Shown here: positions 1 through 11,200 of the stretch, one piece after another
Layout of the letters: each line of letters opens with the position of its first letter
Position numbering within the stretch: position 1 is the stretch's first letter
DNA from: Symbiodinium natans
Taxonomy: Eukaryota > Sar > Dinophyceae > Suessiales > Symbiodiniaceae
NCBI GenBank assembly: GCA_905221605.1
Contig: CAJNDS010001112.1
Span: 31,001 to 95,000 of the forward strand
Length of the DNA stretch: 64,000 nucleotides
Reading direction: 5' to 3'
Notes under the pieces: generated by a model
Told to the model about the DNA's origin: nothing
The model's input: the letters and a program-made list of their open reading frames with translations, nothing else
Database searches by the model: none
Made by a program: the position numbers and the translations under genes

Positions 1-769
1 ATCGCCCTGCTGTGGAAAACCTTACAAGAGTCAACGCCGCAAGGGAGATGTGAGTGGGGTAGCAACAAGGCGAAGATTGAGGTTCCTTGTTCGGCCGCAG
101 TTCAACAAGCTTTATGTACACATGTAGCAGTTCCATCTGGATGCCGCCAAGAAACCCCTGGAAGATCTAGTAGGGCGCTTGTCGAGGCTGGTGCAGCCTT
201 GACCGGGGCCGAGTCTTCATGTTTCTTATTCTCACGATTCAAGGTTCAGGGTTTAGGGCTATTATATTTATTGGATTTGATTTTTTTAAAATACATGTGA
301 GTGTGGCCAGATTGCAGGAGAATTTGCATGGGTGTAGTCGAGCAGCGAAACCAACTGCCAAACCGCCCCTGAGCTCAAGCAGGTTTCAGACAAAGGACTC
401 GACATCGTCAAAGCCATCTTCAATATGTTTTTTCAGCCACACGTCATATGCAGTCCCAGCAATGTGAGGAAACATCACTCTTCGACAGCGTCATACGTCC
501 AAGTAGCAGGTGCCGAAACTTCGGACTCCTGTGTGTGGCATCAGCATCCACAAGCTTAAGTATCTTAAATGTGCAGAAGTTGCTCGAAGCATGATTTTTG
601 CAAACAGCAAACATCTTAGGCAACTTCGTTTAAGATCTCACTGACAGTTACGACAGCAGCCCCTGCTCGGCTCTCATTGTCCTCAGCCAGGGAATCGCTG
701 GAGTCACCAAAGCTCAAGTCCCCGAATGAGGCCTGACAGCCATGCTTAGTGGTGGGCAGAGGCACTGTG

Positions 770-792
770 GTTAGGGTTTAGGGTTTAGGGTT
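770..792. repeat. Interstitial telomere-like repeat (TTTAGGG)
   Basis: About three consecutive TTTAGGG units read on the plus strand. TTTAGGG is the telomere motif of plants and dinoflagellates. Here it is internal, with ordinary DNA on both sides, so it is not a chromosome end. Confidence 0.85.
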
Positions 793-1472
793 CAGGAATT
801 AGGGGCTTAAGCGCGAACAGTGAACGAGGTCTACGCTCTCTCACTCCAATTCATTCGCCCGGGCCTCACTGGACGAGGAGCTGGTGCAGGATTCGCTCAT
901 CCTGTACTGGTTCTTACCCTTTCCACCGTTGCCAGCCCATCGCTTCCAGCGTCATGGCTCAATCGTGATGGTTCCGATATGTTCCGACATTATGGTGTCA
1001 GCAAAAAGCATTGAACCCTCTCAGGGCCAGCGTCAGTGCGGAGTAGCAGGCAAAAGCAGTGACCGACAGCTAGGCACTTGATTGGATCGTTTTCGGAGCC
1101 TCAATTTTTTCTCTTGGCATCTCCATTGAAGTAGACGTCCTTTACTTCGGGGGCCGAGGAGGGGGCCCCTCTACAGCAGAAGGAAGGGGGGGAGGAAACT
1201 TTAAGCCGGTAGGCTGCGGGATGCTGCGGTCACAAGGCAGCTGCAGACTCATTCTGGACTGCAGTGACTCTAGGGGTTTAGGGGTTCAGGGCGTAGGGTA
1301 TTTAGGGTTTCTAGACTGCAATCATGCATAGACATGTAGACATCTCCCTGTAGATGCGTTGCCTCCTGGCACCGATGAAGGCGAGTCCTGGCTTGGCATT
1401 TGGGATCACCTGCTCTCTGGTCACTCTGGAGTCCGAATCCCCTGCTCCTAAGTTTATTAAACCCCTCCACCC

Positions 1473-1560
1473 CCCACCCCCTAATATTAAACGTGTACTC
1501 TGGTATAGGTGCAATGGGGGTATGTAATATGAGAGGGGGGGTTTAATGTTCGGGGGAGGG
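1473..1560. repeat. Imperfect fold-back (inverted repeat)
   Basis: The 20-base arm at 1473-1492 matches the reverse complement of 1541-1560 at 17 of 20 positions, with a loop of about 48 bases. Both arms are C/G-rich at one end and AT-rich at the other. No terminal-repeat transposon signature was seen around it. Confidence 0.5.
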
Positions 1561-2557
1561 GATTAAGCAACTGCACCTTTGATCACCCGCAGGTCCTCAA
1601 ACATGCGCCCAGGGGGCGCGAACCGGGCGAGGGGATCGACCTTCCAGTTTACTAGGTGTTGCTTAAGGAGGTCCCAAAGACCCTTTTGAATATCTTTTTA
1701 TACAGGGTTGGTATCTACCTAACTTGAAATAACTGAGGCATAAAGCTGGAGGCCAAAGGAATTTGCAGGAACAAGGCTTCTGTGTGTGTGATGGGGTCCC
1801 GTCTGGTGCGTCGTCGTGAGCGGCGCAGCGTCAAAGGAAGCCGCGTCCAGAATTACGTCCCGAGAGAAATAAGTTCTTTTTTTAGATGAAACGCTCCGAC
1901 GATGTGTGGTGAAACTTGTCGACCCAACAAGAAGCTCATTTCAAGCCCCTGGGCAGTGAAACTGCTACCATGCGAAAACAGGCGAAGATTCTTCGTGTCA
2001 TCGTCTCGGTCTCTGAATGCAAGAAGTCTGCAAGAAGTGGATGACTTGCTATCTGAACCTTGAATGGTTGAATAAAAGATCTGCAGTGCTCCTGTAAGCG
2101 CGCTGGAGCATGGCGCCGTGGGAAACTGCTGCGGTGCACAGGTGCAAAACCCAATTCTCACTGCGTTCGTCCCCATCAGGCATCGCTGTCCTCGGCTTCA
2201 GCTCTGCCGGACATGAGGGAAGCTTGGTTGACGGTGGTTCTGTTCTGCTACAAGTACCCTGCACGCTGCGTTACGACCTCTGAGATGTAGAGCGCCCTCT
2301 GTGCCTCCGTGCGTTCAACTCCAAGCGTCTCCGCGATTCTCATCCATACCAGGAGGCTTCCCTGTGAGCAGAATGATCGCCTCAGTTGCTACGTCTGGCA
2401 ATCTGCTCCACAGGGCTATTGTCGTCAAGATTCTGCTGAAGATGGAGATCTTCAGCTCGGAAGCTAAAATGGCGCGCTATAGAGCTGCATTTATGCAGAC
2501 AGCTACATGCAAGATAACCTGCAATGCACTTGGCATGCGCTCATCTTGCTGAGAGGC

Positions 2558-2911
2558 TTAGCCTGATTCCATGCTTTTCGACGCCAAGGTACCATACGGT
2601 GCACAGGAGCGTGCTTTCCGAACCTCTGCTTGACCTGAGTCTTCACGACAAGCAGCGTGAGCGGAGGCCTCTGCAGCCTCCGTGCCTCCTACAGCATGTC
2701 GGAGACTCTGCACCATGAACTCACGTGTGATCGTGTGATCTTGAGGCTGTGAGGTTTTAATGATCAATCGCCTGAGTCTTGCTCCTTCTGGCGGAATCTC
2801 TGATTGTGTGTTGCTCAGTCTCCAACCCATCTCCGCACCTGACTCAGCATGCATTGGATCATTGCTTGACATCCAAGACTCAGCCAACTCACGTCTGTTC
2901 ATGCCCAGCAT
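2558..2911 (-). CDS. Candidate exon, unknown protein
   Basis: An open minus-strand frame of about 117 codons, rich in charged residues (an early ELAESW stretch, later REFMVQSLRHAV). No known domain is recognised. Its only support is length and direction, which match the recognised genes. It could be a chance open frame. Confidence 0.2.
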   Translation of the reverse strand: MLGMNRRELAESWMSSNDPMHAESGAEMGWRLSNTQSEIPPEGARLRRLIIKTSQPQDHTITREFMVQSLRHAVGGTEAAEASAHAACREDSGQAEVRKARSCAPYGTLASKSMESG

Positions 2912-3099
2912 CGAATAAGATCACTGTGGACCACGGTGGACTGTGGGCCCAAGTCACTACAGCGGTTTAGGGCGGCCTCGGTGTCTTCCAGGCCATCTGG
3001 CACTCGACCGGTGGCCACGACGGCAGGAAGCACTTGGTACTGCAGCGGCCTAAGCTCATACACACACACTATACATTATGAAACAACCTTAGATGACTG

Positions 3100-3200
3100 C
3101 ATATACATCTTTACAAATAATATACCTAGTGCAGAATATATAGGTGTATACACGTATATATACACACATGGATATATTAATACATAGTACACATATGTAC
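3100..3200. repeat. AT-rich microsatellite-like tract
   Basis: Irregular TATA/ACATAT simple sequence spans this interval inside otherwise balanced-GC DNA. No gene feature overlaps it. Confidence 0.6.
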
Positions 3201-3328
3201 ACAATATAATTGCTCGTCCCAAAGATGTCTTTAAGGTGCTAGCAGGCCGAGCATGGTCTTGGTGTCGTTCTTGTCACCTCGGAATGCTGGCGCAAACTGC
3301 AACTCGAGGCATGATTCCTGCCTAAAGC

Positions 3329-3565
3329 TCACATCTTGTTGCTTGTTGCGGCCAAGCAACGCAGATCCGCCTCAGCAGCCAGTGCTCTGATGCAACTTAC
3401 ACCCTGCTCTCGCAAAGGCACCAACCCATATAAGCCCTTTAGCACATGTTGCCAAGCCGCCTCTTCTTCGGTCAGCTCCCAAATGTGACCGCTGGGGCCC
3501 AATTGTGTCATTTGTGGCAGCTCGGCAGCTGCGCGTTGCAGGAGTTCCTGCTGCGGACGCTTCAC
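3329..3565 (-). CDS. Candidate exon, unknown protein
   Basis: An open frame of 78 codons on the minus strand with a helical, charged composition (ELLQRAAAELPQM, then HIWELTEEEAAWQHVL, then GLVPLREQG). It looks like real protein rather than shadow sequence because the residue mix is balanced and lies on the strand used by all recognised genes. No family is recognised, and exon ends are not resolved. Confidence 0.35.
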   Translation of the reverse strand: MKRPQQELLQRAAAELPQMTQLGPSGHIWELTEEEAAWQHVLKGLYGLVPLREQGVSCIRALAAEADLRCLAATSNKM

Positions 3566-3779
3566 AATGCACTACGGAACTTCATGGTGGTGCTGAAGTT
3601 TTGACATTGACTGGCCTGCCCACCGTCGTCAACCCACGCATGACACCCACACGCACATACGCCTACGCACGCATGCACGTCACGGGCACCCACACCTTCG
3701 TCAGATGCGCAGCACACTCATACCCCCACGGAGGGGGAACAAAGCACGCGAAAACAAAAGTGTTGCAGCAAAGGTTGCT

Positions 3780-4260
3780 CAGGGTCCTTGGACACGGCGG
3801 GCTTTGGGCTCGCCTCTTCTTTGCCCTCCTCAGCTTGGGGGGGGTCCACAGTCTCCGCACCTCGGCTGACGATTCCGACACCTTGCCAAAGCAACTTGGA
3901 GCTAACAAAGGTGTTCCATTGTGCGTCGTCAAGGCTGCATGGCGACAGGTAACCAAACAACAAGTTCGTTTAAAGCCATGCTGCCCGCGTCCGCTTCTGG
4001 CGGCGCCTGCAGTCAAACATAAGCAGCATCTACTTTCCACGGACACGAGCGCTGCACATGCAAAACCCCGTATTTGCGTTGGCTCCCTGAGACAATGAGG
4101 AAAACTTTGCATGGACACTTGCTGAAGTGTTTGACGACAGCTTTGCTTGGCCCCGCCTCTTCTTGACCCTCCTCTGTCTGGAGGGGGGTATCTGCATTCT
4201 CTGCGCCTCGACTCGCTTCTCAAGCCCTCAAGCCATGCAACTTGGAGCTGTTTCAGGGTT
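3780..4260 (-). CDS. Tandemly duplicated acidic exon pair, unknown gene
   Basis: Two stretches about 344 bp apart (roughly 3785-3910 and 4127-4255) are clearly related on the minus strand. Both encode SRGAE, then an acidic run (AEEGKEEASP in the left copy, TEEGQEEAGP in the right). Flanking DNA such as 'gcttctggc' also recurs at 3994 and 4361. This fits duplication of an exon with some flanking intron. The right copy has a stop codon upstream in the aligned frame, so its exon must start inside or the copy is broken. Function unknown. Confidence 0.4.
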
Positions 4261-4546
4261 TGCAGCTACAAGTACCGCATCTAGGCTTTACCCGTGTGCA
4301 ATGCGTAACTGCTCAATACACTGTCAAGTCCAACTGAGATCAACTGGGCCATGGCACCCGCATCTGCTTCTGGCAGCAACAAGTGCGCCTGGACTGAAAG
4401 GAACCCAACTGCTTGCAAGGTCCGAAGCCATAGGATATTATTAAGATGGCAGTCAGAAGTCACAGAGATACTTTTCATCGCGTTTTGAAGCGTGCTTGAC
4501 GTACGGAACTTGAGCTGAAAGAGCCCTCACAACGCACCAAAAAGAG

Positions 4547-4600
4547 ATGGCCTTGCCGCGTGCGTTGAATGTCAGCGGGAGGAAGATCTCCGGCGGCAGG
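4547..4600 (-). CDS. Short conserved exon, copy 2 (FLPLTFNARGKAI)
   Basis: This minus-strand segment encodes FLPLTFNARGKAI. A near-identical segment at 5748-5800 encodes the same peptide, and the lengths just upstream differ by a codon multiple (PPEI versus PPV). That keeps the reading frame, so both look like coding exons of duplicated genes. Lying downstream of the 4.86-5.55 kb EF-hand exons, it could be a late exon of that channel copy. Family not recognised. Confidence 0.4.
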
Positions 4601-4680
4601 GAGCCTGCTGCCATGCAGCGGCGCGCTATGGATAGGCATGATTGCCACTTTTCGAAGCATACTGCAGTCGTTACGCTTCT

Positions 4681-4795
4681 TTTTTGGGGTCTCTCGAAAG
4701 TAGTGGTACCCTAGTGGGGCCCTTATGATAAGGGGAACCTACTGTTTGGGGTCTATTTTGTGGGTCCCCTTATGTTCCTAAACCCCTTAAGTCTG
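4681..4795. repeat. Dispersed short repeat, copy A
   Basis: One of three related copies (the others at 17965-18060 and 37445-37540). Shared blocks in order are a CTT..TATAAGGGG-like block, then TTTGGGGTCTATTTT, then a GGG(G)T-CCCCTTAT/CCCCTATTTT core, then TAAACC. It is non-coding. The type of element is unknown. Confidence 0.65.
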
Positions 4796-4859
4796 CATGG
4801 GCAAGCCGATGGAAGCTGCTGGCATGGCCTACTTCACCAAAAGCTGCCAGGTTTTCTCT

Positions 4860-5545
4860 TGACAGCTTCTCTGTGTCCACCGCATCCTGGCGCCAAGGTC
4901 AAGTGAATGTGCGCGCTAGGCGCACTCAGGCTTGAAAAGTGTAGAGCTATCTGAGCAGACCTTTTTTGGGTGAAGCTGTTGTCCATTGGGTTTCCTAGCA
5001 AGCTCCACTGCAAGAGCTGTCTCGCGTTATGGTCACGAACCAAGAAGTCCTTGAGCTCCTCGATGCTGACCTGGTCAGAGCTGCGGATGTGGGTAGGGTG
5101 AGATTGCACTCCTCGCTCATCACGTGGGGCTTTCTAGATTCGACGGCGTCTATTGATTATCTATCTCAGATTGCCGATATTGTAGTACTGATTGCTACCA
5201 AAACAAACAGCGGCATCTTACTCTGCCCTGCCTTAGTGGAGCGGTCCCGGTCGATCTCTCCAAAGATCTGTTGCAGCGCTTCAATCTGGGGCCAAGGAGG
5301 AGAACAATTGTGTACCCTAAACCCTAAACCCTAAACCTTAAACCCTAAACCTTAAAACAAAACTGCGCCATCACGGAAGCTCATGCAACAAGAGCTGCAC
5401 GTGAACCAGCAACATCTTATGCCCTTTGACTTCTACATTGTTGTCCTCTTCGTGCATCAGTGCCTGCGCATTCGTCTTGTTCATCTGTTTCATGACGGCA
5501 ATATCTTTTTCCGCAGCACCTTCCTCAGCTCTTGCCCCACGTCTC
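4860..5545 (-). CDS. EF-hand tail exons of a voltage-gated channel-like gene (partial copy)
   Basis: Exons of a gene closely related to the channel gene at 8.26-13.07 kb. In transcript order they are a charged helix near 5400-5530 (EKDIAVMKQMNKTNAQAL), an EF-hand first half near 5230-5293 (IEALQQIFGEIDRDRSTK), its second half near 5015-5080 (VSIEELKDFLVRDHNARQ), and a short exon near 4870-4892 (DAVDTEKLS). Joining TK to VSIEE over a GC...AG intron makes a full 12-residue EF loop with D1, D3, S5 and E12. I found no transmembrane segments upstream between 5.6 and 8.0 kb, nor a second EF-hand below 4.86 kb. This may be a truncated tandem duplicate or a gene with diverged membrane exons. Coordinates span exons and introns. 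Confidence 0.6.
5315..5357. repeat. Interstitial telomere-like repeat (CCCTAAA)
   Basis: Six units of CCCTAAA or the one-base variant CCTTAAA. It lies directly upstream (on the minus strand) of the EF-hand exon at 5.23-5.29 kb, so it sits in an intron of that gene. Confidence 0.85.
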
Positions 5546-7590
5546 AGACGGATCCGGCAGTAATGCAGGCACGGGTACATGTTGCAATCATCACGGTATG
5601 TCACGATCTACGGCCCAACAGCTAGGACACGAGACAGCTGGCATCGAATGTAGCAGATGGCAGTCCAAAATGGCATTCGACTCAAGTGTATTCTAAACAT
5701 GCTTGCATGTCGCTGGTTGTATGTCAGCATTTGCTTCTGTCAAACAGATGGCCTTGCCACGCGCGTTGAACGTCAGCGGGAGGAAGACCGGCGGCAGTGA
5801 AGAATCTGCAGAGGGCCGGAGAGAAGGACAGCTGTGGCGAAGGTGCGAGAAACCTAACGTTATCCGGCATTGTCCGGCAAGTCTGAATGTGAAGTGCATT
5901 GTCACAAAGAGCCCGAGGGAAGGGACACTTCTGAAGTTACACCGTCCTTGCACAATGCTGCTAAGTGATCTCGGTAACCTACTTGTTCACAGAAGCATTC
6001 GAAGGACACTTGCTGTTCTGCAAAAACCTTCAATGAAGCCACGGTGCTGTTAAAAAATGATGAGAGCGCCCACTCCTCAGGGACGACCTGGAGGGTCTTG
6101 CACCACGAGATTCACCACAAGGTCACGCCCATCTTCAACTAACTGTTCTCTTTGCTAGTGTTTCCGCAGCTGCTCGTTTTGATTGCGCGGCTGTTTACTA
6201 CAAGCTCGAACCCTAAAGGCCCTAAATTCTAAGCCCTGAACCTCCAGGCTCTCCATGGACAACGGGCGCTGAAGCCAGGCATCCTCGGCACTGCCAGCAG
6301 CTCCTTCGTCATCCTCGAAGACGAGCCTTGAGCTTCGCACAAAAGCTCCAGGCGACTCGAGACACCAAGAAAAGACGCGATGGGTTTTAGTTAGGCCTTA
6401 CATTAACCTGTTGTGTGGATTCTATGGCTTGGTGCATCCTGGCGGCGTAAAGAAACTTCCTGACAGGATGGCAGACTTCAGCGCATCGCGGAAGAACCGC
6501 TTGAAGTCCTCAGCTGCTTTGCATGCTCCTCCATCTTGGCTTAAGGGGTTCAGCACTTCTCAAGATTGTGAATTCAAACTTGTTACACCGGCAGAAGCAT
6601 CTAGCTAAAAATGGTCTCAAGATGATGTGCCAGCTGATTTAGCTGCTGAAGGGACGTTAGCGGCCATGCTCCGCCGAGCTACACGCTGGCGCTTGTGCTC
6701 TAGAGCGCAAAGCCGCAGGCTGACACACTGCATTGTGGGGTCGTCAACCGCGCCTGTGAATCAAAGCAAGCAAGTTGAACCAGCATGGACGCGGCCCTCA
6801 TACCGGCACGTCATAGAATGTACTTCATGTACTTCGTTGCAGGGCCTGATTCCAGGAAGCTCCCCAGCGCCGACGCTGCCGAGCTTTCTGCCAGCACCAA
6901 AGGCACAAGGTTGTTGCCCAGCGCCTGAGAACATGAGATAACATGAGCTTTGGACATGAGCTTCCAGAGATTTCGACCGCGCATGGGCCTTTGACATGCA
7001 AGAACACACTCCGAGACCTCAAGGGCCCTCATCTGACCCTCACACCTCCCGCAGGCGGCTGCCAAGGGCACAGTTGCCGGAGCCATGGGGCCCCGGGGCG
7101 GCTCGCAGCACCTGAGTTTCCCTACGTTTTCGCGACTCATTCAGCTACAAATTCCACAGGCCTCTCGGGCCTATCTTATGATTTCGTGGACGTGGGACCC
7201 ACCAGGGCAGTCAAGATGCGTTGGCAAAGCCGCTGCCACTGGTAGCAGAGCCTCATGCTGGCTTCTGCTTGTGACAGCTCTGATTCAGGCCAACGGATGG
7301 AGCGCCAGTCGTTCACACAGCATAGCGCTACAGTATGCCGTACCCGCTCTGGAAGGTCATTGATGACATTGCATGTCGGGGACGAATCAAACAGAGCTTG
7401 CTGCTTCCCTAATTCTGATCCATTCAGTCGGCCCGGCCCTTGTGGGGACAGGGCAAGCTTAACTTCAGTAGGCAGCACCTACACCCGTACAGCCTTTACG
7501 TGAACGCACCCTGTGATGGCAGATAAACAGCGCTCTGGCACCTTTTTCCTGAAACAGTCTCGGCAACTGCGAGCGGTGCACCAAGGAAGT
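5546..7590. other. Stretch between the two channel copies
   Basis: Apart from the conserved FLPLTFNARGKAI segment at 5748-5800 (minus), I recognise no domain. A minus frame near 6155-6340 is acidic (FEDDEGAAGSAEDAW) and could be an exon. I looked for channel S1-S6 segments here and saw none. Confidence 0.35.
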
Positions 7591-7710
7591 CTACGAGTCC
7601 AACCAGTTGGTTACTAAGCTGCTTGATCTCTTGCCGAGTGACCTCGCAACAGTCGCGCAATGTCGACAGGAGGGTCTGCACACACCATCCCCATGTGACT
7701 ATATGGATGC
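7590..7710 (-). CDS. Candidate helical exon, unknown protein
   Basis: The minus frame encodes TLLSTLRDCCEVTRQEIK followed by QLSNQLVGLVDFLGAPLAV. The heptad-like spacing of leucines suggests a helix or coiled coil. Exon ends are not resolved and the family is not recognised. It lies between the two channel copies and could be an exon of either, or of a separate gene. Confidence 0.3.
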
Positions 7711-8259
7711 TACTCGAGTCGCCAGTGACAGGGCAGCACGCCGTGCTGGATGCACCTGGGACCTGCACAGAAACCCTGACCCCACCTTGTTCTCGTGACT
7801 CATCCTCGCGAGGTGAAGACTACGAGCTGGTCCATTCAGAGTCATGCCTGGGTTGAGGGGATAAGGCAGAATCATGTCTGAGGTGCGGTTTAGGGTTGAG
7901 GCTTCTGAGGCCTCTGAGGACCCTACACATTCTTTGAAGTTTTGGCTTCGGAAACCTGTTCGATGTCTTGATTTATGTGGTCCTTCCCGCGAGGTAGCCG
8001 CATTGACATGAAGGGGTCGGTTCAGCTTTGCAGTTTACCCCATAATGCATTCCCAAGCACAGCCACCAACAAATTCTTCGAGAGTAATTTCTCCGCTTTC
8101 CTTTCAGCACAGGTTGCAGTTAGCCTTGCTACCGCTGAGTGCGTCCAACAAAACAAGCAATCATACGACTCCGTCCGCTCATTTGGACGAGCTCTGCGCA
8201 GCAAACGCGGCGGCTACATTGCGCAAGAGCCGCTGCAACCAAGCTTCATCGGAGTCGAT

Positions 8260-11200
8260 AACCATGAAGAGTGTCCAGACATCCTGGAGATTGGAAGACC
8301 GGTCATTGAGCAGGCACAGATGGGATGACTTGGCAAGGTCTAAAGGCCTTCGGGCACAGCAGTCGCTGCGGGGTCCTCTGTTGAGATACCCAAAGATTCC
8401 ATGAAGCTGGACAGCTTCTGCGTGTCCATTGCGTCCTGTCCAACTTCATGTGCATTGTGAAGTGTGTGACGCACTAGGCGAAGCTGTTCTGCCTTTGGCC
8501 TCCTACTTGGCCCAGCTCCACTTCATGTTCATTCGGAAACAAGAGGGAACTGGATGGAAATAGGGGCTCTGGGGAGGGAGAGGCCCGATGTAACTGTTAT
8601 TCTTGCTGCTGTCTTGTTTGAGATGTCTAGACGAACTCAGGACATCCAGCAAATCCCCCGCCGTTGGGGGGGAAGCGTTGGGAGCCTTTGTGGCCTTTGA
8701 CTTTGGCCATGCCTTGCAAGCTACGAATCATGAATAGACGCTGAACCTCACATCGATGACGCCCTGGTCTGTCACCATGCTTTGTTAATGCGATTGTAAA
8801 GATGCAGGTCGTCCTTAGCCTATCTCTGAAGACAATGGAAATGGATTTGAAAGATGCAGCGAGCAAAGATCTGGCTTTCGCGCATTATGGATTTCTGGTA
8901 GTTCTGAAATGGCTCTCTGGTATCCCTGTTTTTGCTACCAGCACCTCCCTGCCTAACCTACCGGGCGGGCTCGGGCGGAACTTCTCCGTACGGCAGACCA
9001 GCGGAGATTGAAGCATCCTAGACAGAGAGCCCTTCATGTGCAACACTTGACGTGGTACTCGGGGTCCTTAAGCTCGTGGATGCTGACCTGCATCGAGTTC
9101 CAGATTGTGCGCTGCGGTTGCGCTTGCTTGGCCTTGCCTTTCCTGAAGATTCATTCTACCATTAACAAAAGACAAATGCGGCGGTACATGGCCTCGTGAT
9201 CGTGCACATGTGTAGCAAAGAGAAAGTCATTTGCTTTCAAGCCAGATACACCTGTTGTTGCGGAACGCTGCCTTGTTCGAGCGGTCCCGGTCAATCTCTC
9301 CGAAGATGTGCTGCAAAGCTTCAATCTGCGGCGTTGGTGCGACAGCAATCAGACGATGGGGCAAAGTCATTGTAGGGTGCGCGCTTTCGTGGGCGTGTGT
9401 AGTTTGTGTAATTATCAATCAATACCTTGCGGCAATACAATGGAACAAAACCCAACAACGCAAAAACTCTGGGCACGAACCTCACATGACCCAAGAATGC
9501 ATCAAGAGTGCATGTTGTGCACCTAATGTCCCCACGAATCCAAACTCCTCTTTTGCCCTGTGCGGTCTTGCATCTGTCGCCCTTCTGCCAGGCCTGCGCA
9601 TTTCTCTTGTTCATCTGCTTCATGATGGCAATGTCTTTGTCCGCATGGGCACTTTCCTCAGCTGTTGCCCCATATCCGAGTCAAAGCCTTCTTCTAGTGT
9701 GGAAGTACGGCGCGCAATGGCAACAGTTCGATTCAACCAAGCGAACACAAGCGGAATGGCACGATCCGTGCAGCATGTCAGATGCTGGACGCGGTCTGCG
9801 AGTAGGAACGACACGCGCTAGGTCAGGTTACTATGAGTCATAGCGACATAGCGACTCACGAAAGGAAAACTGGATGAAGGGGTCTGCATCAAAGCAGCAA
9901 TCGCAGTATTGCAGAACACGCCTCCCAAAGAGCATTTCGAGATTGTCATAATCACAGCATGGGTCATGTGTTTATGCACCACTCCGGCCTGTCACTACAT
10001 TGAGCACGGCAAAAACCGTGATTACCACATAGCAAATCACACCTGAGATGTCCAATGTGCTTTTGCAAGATATCAATGACGCTCGACTCTGTCATGCAAC
10101 TTGCCCGCACTCTCGTATACTGTTGGTCCAGCGGCATACCACTCCAAAAGGCGAGAACTGCTGCAATGGCTGTAATGCCTGCAACGAAAAGGATTACAGT
10201 TTGTCTTTTGGCTATCTACCCTAAACCCTAAACCCTAAACCCCACAGCCTAAACCCTAAACCCTAAACCCTAAACCCCAAACCCCAAACCCCACAGCCTA
10301 AACCCTAAACCCCTACAAAGGCATCTGAAGCCTCAGTCCAGCTCAGACCACCGCTGACCTTGGGTGATGTGGGGTCCGGGAGGGGATCTGGCTGATCAAA
10401 ATGAGGGTTTAGGGTTTAGGGTTAGGGTTTAGGGTTTAGTTGTGAGATGTTGTGAAAACCTTGCTGTTAGTGTACCCAGGCCATCAGTAGACGTTACAAC
10501 CGCCCCGTCAGATTAACTCCTCTTAGTGAACTACTCTACAGATGCAACACGCGGCCGGCCACACGGGTCAGGAGGCCTCACTGCCCATTCTTTGGAAAAG
10601 AATGCCTTACCGAGTGACTGCCATGAAGAGCGTGAGCATGCTCACTGGCACGGATCTCCAGTGCCTTCGATGAGTCCATTGTGGCGCTCATAGAATTCAG
10701 AAGGAGGTTACCAGATGGCATCCCCTTGTGACTTCTTCAGGTGCAGGGGAGTATGAGCCTAGACGTGCCTATGATAAGCTACTGTATCCTACAGCAATTG
10801 GTTTCAGACCGGGAGGTGCTAGGTCCTACTAGGTGATTCAGCGAAGGCACACATGTAGTGCACCTTCGCACACAGGCATAGCATTGACGTCATCCATGGC
10901 GGCTTGCTGCTGGGTTCGGCAGTAGTCCGTTGCAATTTGTGCCAAGATCACGCCAAATCTGAGATGCTCCAGGCGACTCGCATGAGGGTCGTGCGATTGG
11001 TACGCGTTGTTGGTCATGCTAGAACAAGGGGAAATTTTTTCTCAAGCACCGCCAAGACACAAGTAGAAAATCATGACCTGTCGGCCACGGCCATGCCCGA
11101 TCATACGAGCTTCAGCTAAGGATTAGGAGTGCAAAGAAGACATCTATCAAGTTCAGGTTGGTTTAGTGTTTAGGGTCCGCTTGAGGCTTCCGGGTTTAAG

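Larger units (their letters stand above)
1..2557. other. Left-end stretch without a recognisable gene
   Basis: I see no conserved domain on either strand here. Frames are short and low in recognisable motifs. The stretch holds a short telomere-like block near 770-792, a degenerate one near 1272-1311, and an inverted repeat at 1473-1560. It may be intron or intergenic DNA of a minus-strand gene whose exons I cannot recognise. Confidence 0.4.

Noticed and set aside
3663-4223. A 186-codon Arg/Cys-rich minus frame
   Set aside because: The smoother, duplicated acidic peptide lies in a different frame of the same strand, so the long frame is a shadow.
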